Positions 35,760 through 38,646 of a DNA stretch of 38,646 bases are shown one piece after another (the stretch's first letter is position 1; every line of letters starts with the position of its first letter). Origin of the DNA: Bacillota bacterium. Its GTDB lineage: Bacteria > Bacillota > Clostridia > Christensenellales > CAG-138. Where the stretch lies: assembly GCA_016282255.1 (NCBI GenBank), contig JAEEKE010000135.1, positions 1 through 38,646 on the forward strand, in the 5' to 3' direction. Below the pieces are notes generated by a model. The model had not been told where the DNA came from and did not search any database. It saw nothing but the letters and a program-made list of their open reading frames with translations. A program made the translations under genes and the position numbers.

Positions 35760-38646
35760 ATGGCCAGAAAAATCTTGAGTCTTATCGTCGCGCTGACACT
35801 GGTGCTGGCGATAATGCCCCGGGCCGCTTTCGCCCGCAGCACACAAGCCGAGGCGGATCCGGACCTGATCACGATCGATAAGACCGTTCCTCTGAGCGGC
35901 TCCGTCGGCGAGGTCTCCGGCATGACCGGGGAGAGGGCCGGGGAGCCCGAAAAGGGCCAGACAATAGTCCGGGAGTTCGGTTTCGAGTATTCCGCCGAAT
36001 CGCAGTTCGCGCAGGAATGGCAGCTCATCGACGCCGACGGCGACGGCTATAAATGGCAGTGGTTCGGCTACGGAATCAACTACAACACCGGAAGCGGCGA
36101 CACGGCCCCGAACTTCGCCGCCCAGGGCATAGGCTACATGGCGTCGTGCTCCTACTGGAACCCGACCGACACCCCTCTGACGCCCAACAACTGGGCCGTA
36201 TCCCCCGCGGTGACGCTCAACGGCGGGAACCCGTACGTCACCTACTACGTGGCGGCGCACGATGATGAATACCCCGCCGATCACTATGCGGTCTATATCG
36301 GCACCTCGAACAATATCAACCAGATGACGCTGGTTTACGAGGAAACGCTGGCCGAAGAGAACTTCCAGTGGCAGCTGAGGACGATCGACCTTGCCTCCTA
36401 CGCGGGGCAGACGGTCTACATCGCCTTCCGCCACTATAACTGCACCGAGCAGTTCTACGTGGATATCGACTCGGTCCGCTTCATCGCCGACGAACCGGTC
36501 TCGCTCAACAGCGCGGCCAATATCCAGAACGGCAACCAGATCTTCACCAGCACCGGCAACTATCCCTGGGTCACCGTATCCGACGGCAGCCGCGACTACG
36601 TCAAGAGCGGCAATGCCGGCGTCGCAAGTTCGACCTCGACGCTGAGCACGAGCATACCCGCCAACGCGGGAGACACGCTCTCCTTCGATTTCAAGGCGTG
36701 GGGCGAGGGCTCCGGCTCGAGCTATTATGACGTATGCAAATTCAACGTGGACGGCTCGACGGTCTCAAGATGGAACGCGTACGACAATGCGAACTGGGAG
36801 AACTACACCTACACCTTCACCTCCACCGGCGTGCATACGATCGAGTGGATCTACTCTAAGGACACCTCCGTCAACCCGCAGGGCGACTATTTCGCGATAG
36901 ACAACGTGCATTTCGCGAGGGTCCCCTCCGATGATTTGATCGCCGGCTATTACTTCGAGGAGGAGATCGACGGCAGCTCCGCGTGGAGGAGCGACTGGCA
37001 TTTCTCCGATCTTGACGGCGACGGCAGGGGCTTCAACTGGTATTGGGGCGAGGTCATGGCCACGCTCACATACGAGGGCTACGGCCTGATGGGCTCGATA
37101 TCCGTCGTTGACGGCTCTATGATCGAGCATGACAACGTCGCCATCGTCGGCCCTATCACGCTCCGTTCCTACGATAACCTGCTTTCGTTCTATGCGGCCG
37201 GCGCCGGCACCGCGGCGGGCGAGCATTTCCAGCTGCTGATAAGCACGACCCTGAACGGCGGCTACGGGCTGCTGATGGCCGAGACCGCGGCGACGGGCGA
37301 GTATCAGCGATACACCGTGGATCTTGACAGCTACGCCGGACAGACCGTCTATATCGGCTTCAGGCATTTCAACGGCGGCGGTCAGGGCATGTTCCGCCTC
37401 GACATGGTGGAGATCTACGGCACGAATACCGCGCCCGAGACCCCGACCCCGACTCCGACACCCACTCCGACCCCGACGCCGACCCCGACTCCGACACCCA
37501 CTCCGACGCCGACTCCGACTCCGACGCCGACCCCGACGCCGACTCCGACGCCGACTCCCACGCCCACCCCGACTCCGACTCCCACGCCCACTCCGACGCC
37601 GACGGCGACGACCGAACCGACCGAGATCACCTCCGTGCATCTCTACGGCTACGTCGCACCGGTCTGGGGCGCGCATCCGAACTACGGCATAACCGCGGAG
37701 GAAGGCGCGAACTACACGGTCTACGACGTGACCTGGTGGAGGATCGAGGGCTCGAATCTTTCCACGATGGGCGCATCGGAGACCTACCGCGAGGGCCTCG
37801 CCTACTACGTGCGCATAACCCTGCGGGCAAATGAAAACTATACCTTCGCAAGCAGCTTCACAAGGGTCCTCGAAGGCTATTCGCACGCGCCGGCGGTCAT
37901 CTCCAACACAGGCAGTCAGGTCATGCTGGTGACGAACAACGTCACCGTGACCAATCCGCTCAATCCCGCGCTGAACGTCGAGGGCGGACAGCTCGACTTC
38001 AGCGTTTCCGGAGACTATCCCTGGACCGTCGCGACCGAGGGCGACCGCGTCTACGCAAGATCCGGCAATGCCGGCGTCGCGGATTCCACCTCGGCGATCT
38101 ACACGGTCGTAAACGCCAACGAGGGCGATATCGTCAGGTTCGATTTCAAGGCATGGGGCGAGGGAAGCTACTCCTACTGGGATCACTGCGACTTCGCGGT
38201 GGACGGCTCCGTCGTCTTCACCAAGGGCGCCTACGATAACCAGGAGTGGGAGACCTTCACCTATGAGCTGACCGCGGGCCAGCATACGCTGACCTGGTCC
38301 TACACCAAGGATGAATCCGTCAACCCGACGGGCGACTATTTCGCGGTGGACGAGGTCTACGTCGGCGAAAGGCCGCCGGTAACGTACTACCCGGTCTGGG
38401 TCGGCGGCGTTCAGCTGAGCAGCGAGAATGCCGAAAATATCGATTGGCTCGACTCCGGTACGGCCTCCTTCGAGGGCGACGGCTCTAGCGGCACCCTGAC
38501 GCTGGCGAACGCCGTCATCACCGGGACCGGCCCGAATATCAACACCAACAGCACCGCCAACATCCTGATCGGCGGCTACTACGACACCGATAATGATGTT
38601 TACCCGGTCGACTACGATCTGACGATCGTACTGGTCGGCAGCAACA
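35760..38646 (+). CDS. Large secreted modular protein with choice-of-anchor-J/cleaved-adhesin-like modules and a long TP linker; 3' end beyond window
   Basis: ATG at 35760 after AGGAGG; signal peptide [40 protein letters not shown] / [15 protein letters not shown] repeats; (TP)n linker about 37437-37614. Frame appears open to the window end; it is absent from the ORF track because it has no stop. Confidence 0.8.
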   Translation, partial: MARKILSLIVALTLVLAIMPRAAFARSTQAEADPDLITIDKTVPLSGSVGEVSGMTGERAGEPEKGQTIVREFGFEYSAESQFAQEWQLIDADGDGYKWQWFGYGINYNTGSGDTAPNFAAQGIGYMASCSYWNPTDTPLTPNNWAVSPAVTLNGGNPYVTYYVAAHDDEYPADHYAVYIGTSNNINQMTLVYEETLAEENFQWQLRTIDLASYAGQTVYIAFRHYNCTEQFYVDIDSVRFIADEPVSLNSAANIQNGNQIFTSTGNYPWVTVSDGSRDYVKSGNAGVASSTSTLSTSIPANAGDTLSFDFKAWGEGSGSSYYDVCKFNVDGSTVSRWNAYDNANWENYTYTFTSTGVHTIEWIYSKDTSVNPQGDYFAIDNVHFARVPSDDLIAGYYFEEEIDGSSAWRSDWHFSDLDGDGRGFNWYWGEVMATLTYEGYGLMGSISVVDGSMIEHDNVAIVGPITLRSYDNLLSFYAAGAGTAAGEHFQLLISTTLNGGYGLLMAETAATGEYQRYTVDLDSYAGQTVYIGFRHFNGGGQGMFRLDMVEIYGTNTAPETPTPTPTPTPTPTPTPTPTPTPTPTPTPTPTPTPTPTPTPTPTPTPTPTPTPTPTATTEPTEITSVHLYGYVAPVWGAHPNYGITAEEGANYTVYDVTWWRIEGSNLSTMGASETYREGLAYYVRITLRANENYTFASSFTRVLEGYSHAPAVISNTGSQVMLVTNNVTVTNPLNPALNVEGGQLDFSVSGDYPWTVATEGDRVYARSGNAGVADSTSAIYTVVNANEGDIVRFDFKAWGEGSYSYWDHCDFAVDGSVVFTKGAYDNQEWETFTYELTAGQHTLTWSYTKDESVNPTGDYFAVDEVYVGERPPVTYYPVWVGGVQLSSENAENIDWLDSGTASFEGDGSSGTLTLANAVITGTGPNINTNSTANILIGGYYDTDNDVYPVDYDLTIVLVGSN

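Noticed and set aside
36765-38285. 506-aa and smaller minus-strand ORFs, including the (GV)n ORF at 37415-37630
   Set aside because: Antisense of the adhesin and of its TP repeat; the repetitive peptide is a by-product of the TP-coding repeat.

Overview
The window looks like a chromosomal segment from a GC-rich Firmicute, probably a gut Clostridia-type genome. This is inferred from RNase Y, dockerin domains, lipoprotein signals, and consensus sigma-A-type promoters with intrinsic terminators. Housekeeping and transport genes include udk, an AI-2E-family permease, a two-gene ABC exporter, rny, feoA/feoB, a uracil/xanthine permease, an orphan nitrate/sulfonate-type ABC importer pair, and a cytidylate kinase-like protein. 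Cell-surface genes include a beta-helix carbohydrate-binding protein with dockerin, an LRR protein with dockerin, lipoproteins, a PG-binding/NlpC-P60 hydrolase, and a modular adhesin-like protein running off the right edge. An AT-richer accessory island lies at about 28.3-32.2 kb. The observations most worth follow-up are: (1) arrays of a 9-bp element AGCTAAATT/AATTTAGCT separated by different self-complementary spacers, at 11.47-11.67 kb beside a four-helix-bundle (23S-IVP/Avd-like) gene and again at 19.55-19.63 kb; (2) four DnaA-box-like 9-mers in a 42-bp phased cluster at 17586-17627 in a 637-bp non-coding gap; (3) an XRE-HTH/sigma-region-4-like fusion gene overlapping a probable membrane anti-sigma/sensor gene; (4) a Walker A Lys-Ala substitution in the predicted catalytic half of a heterodimeric ABC exporter; (5) a perfect 31-bp inverted repeat whose arms are themselves palindromic-ended. 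No rRNA, tRNA or CRISPR array was recognised. Family names are from motif reading only; no database search was run.
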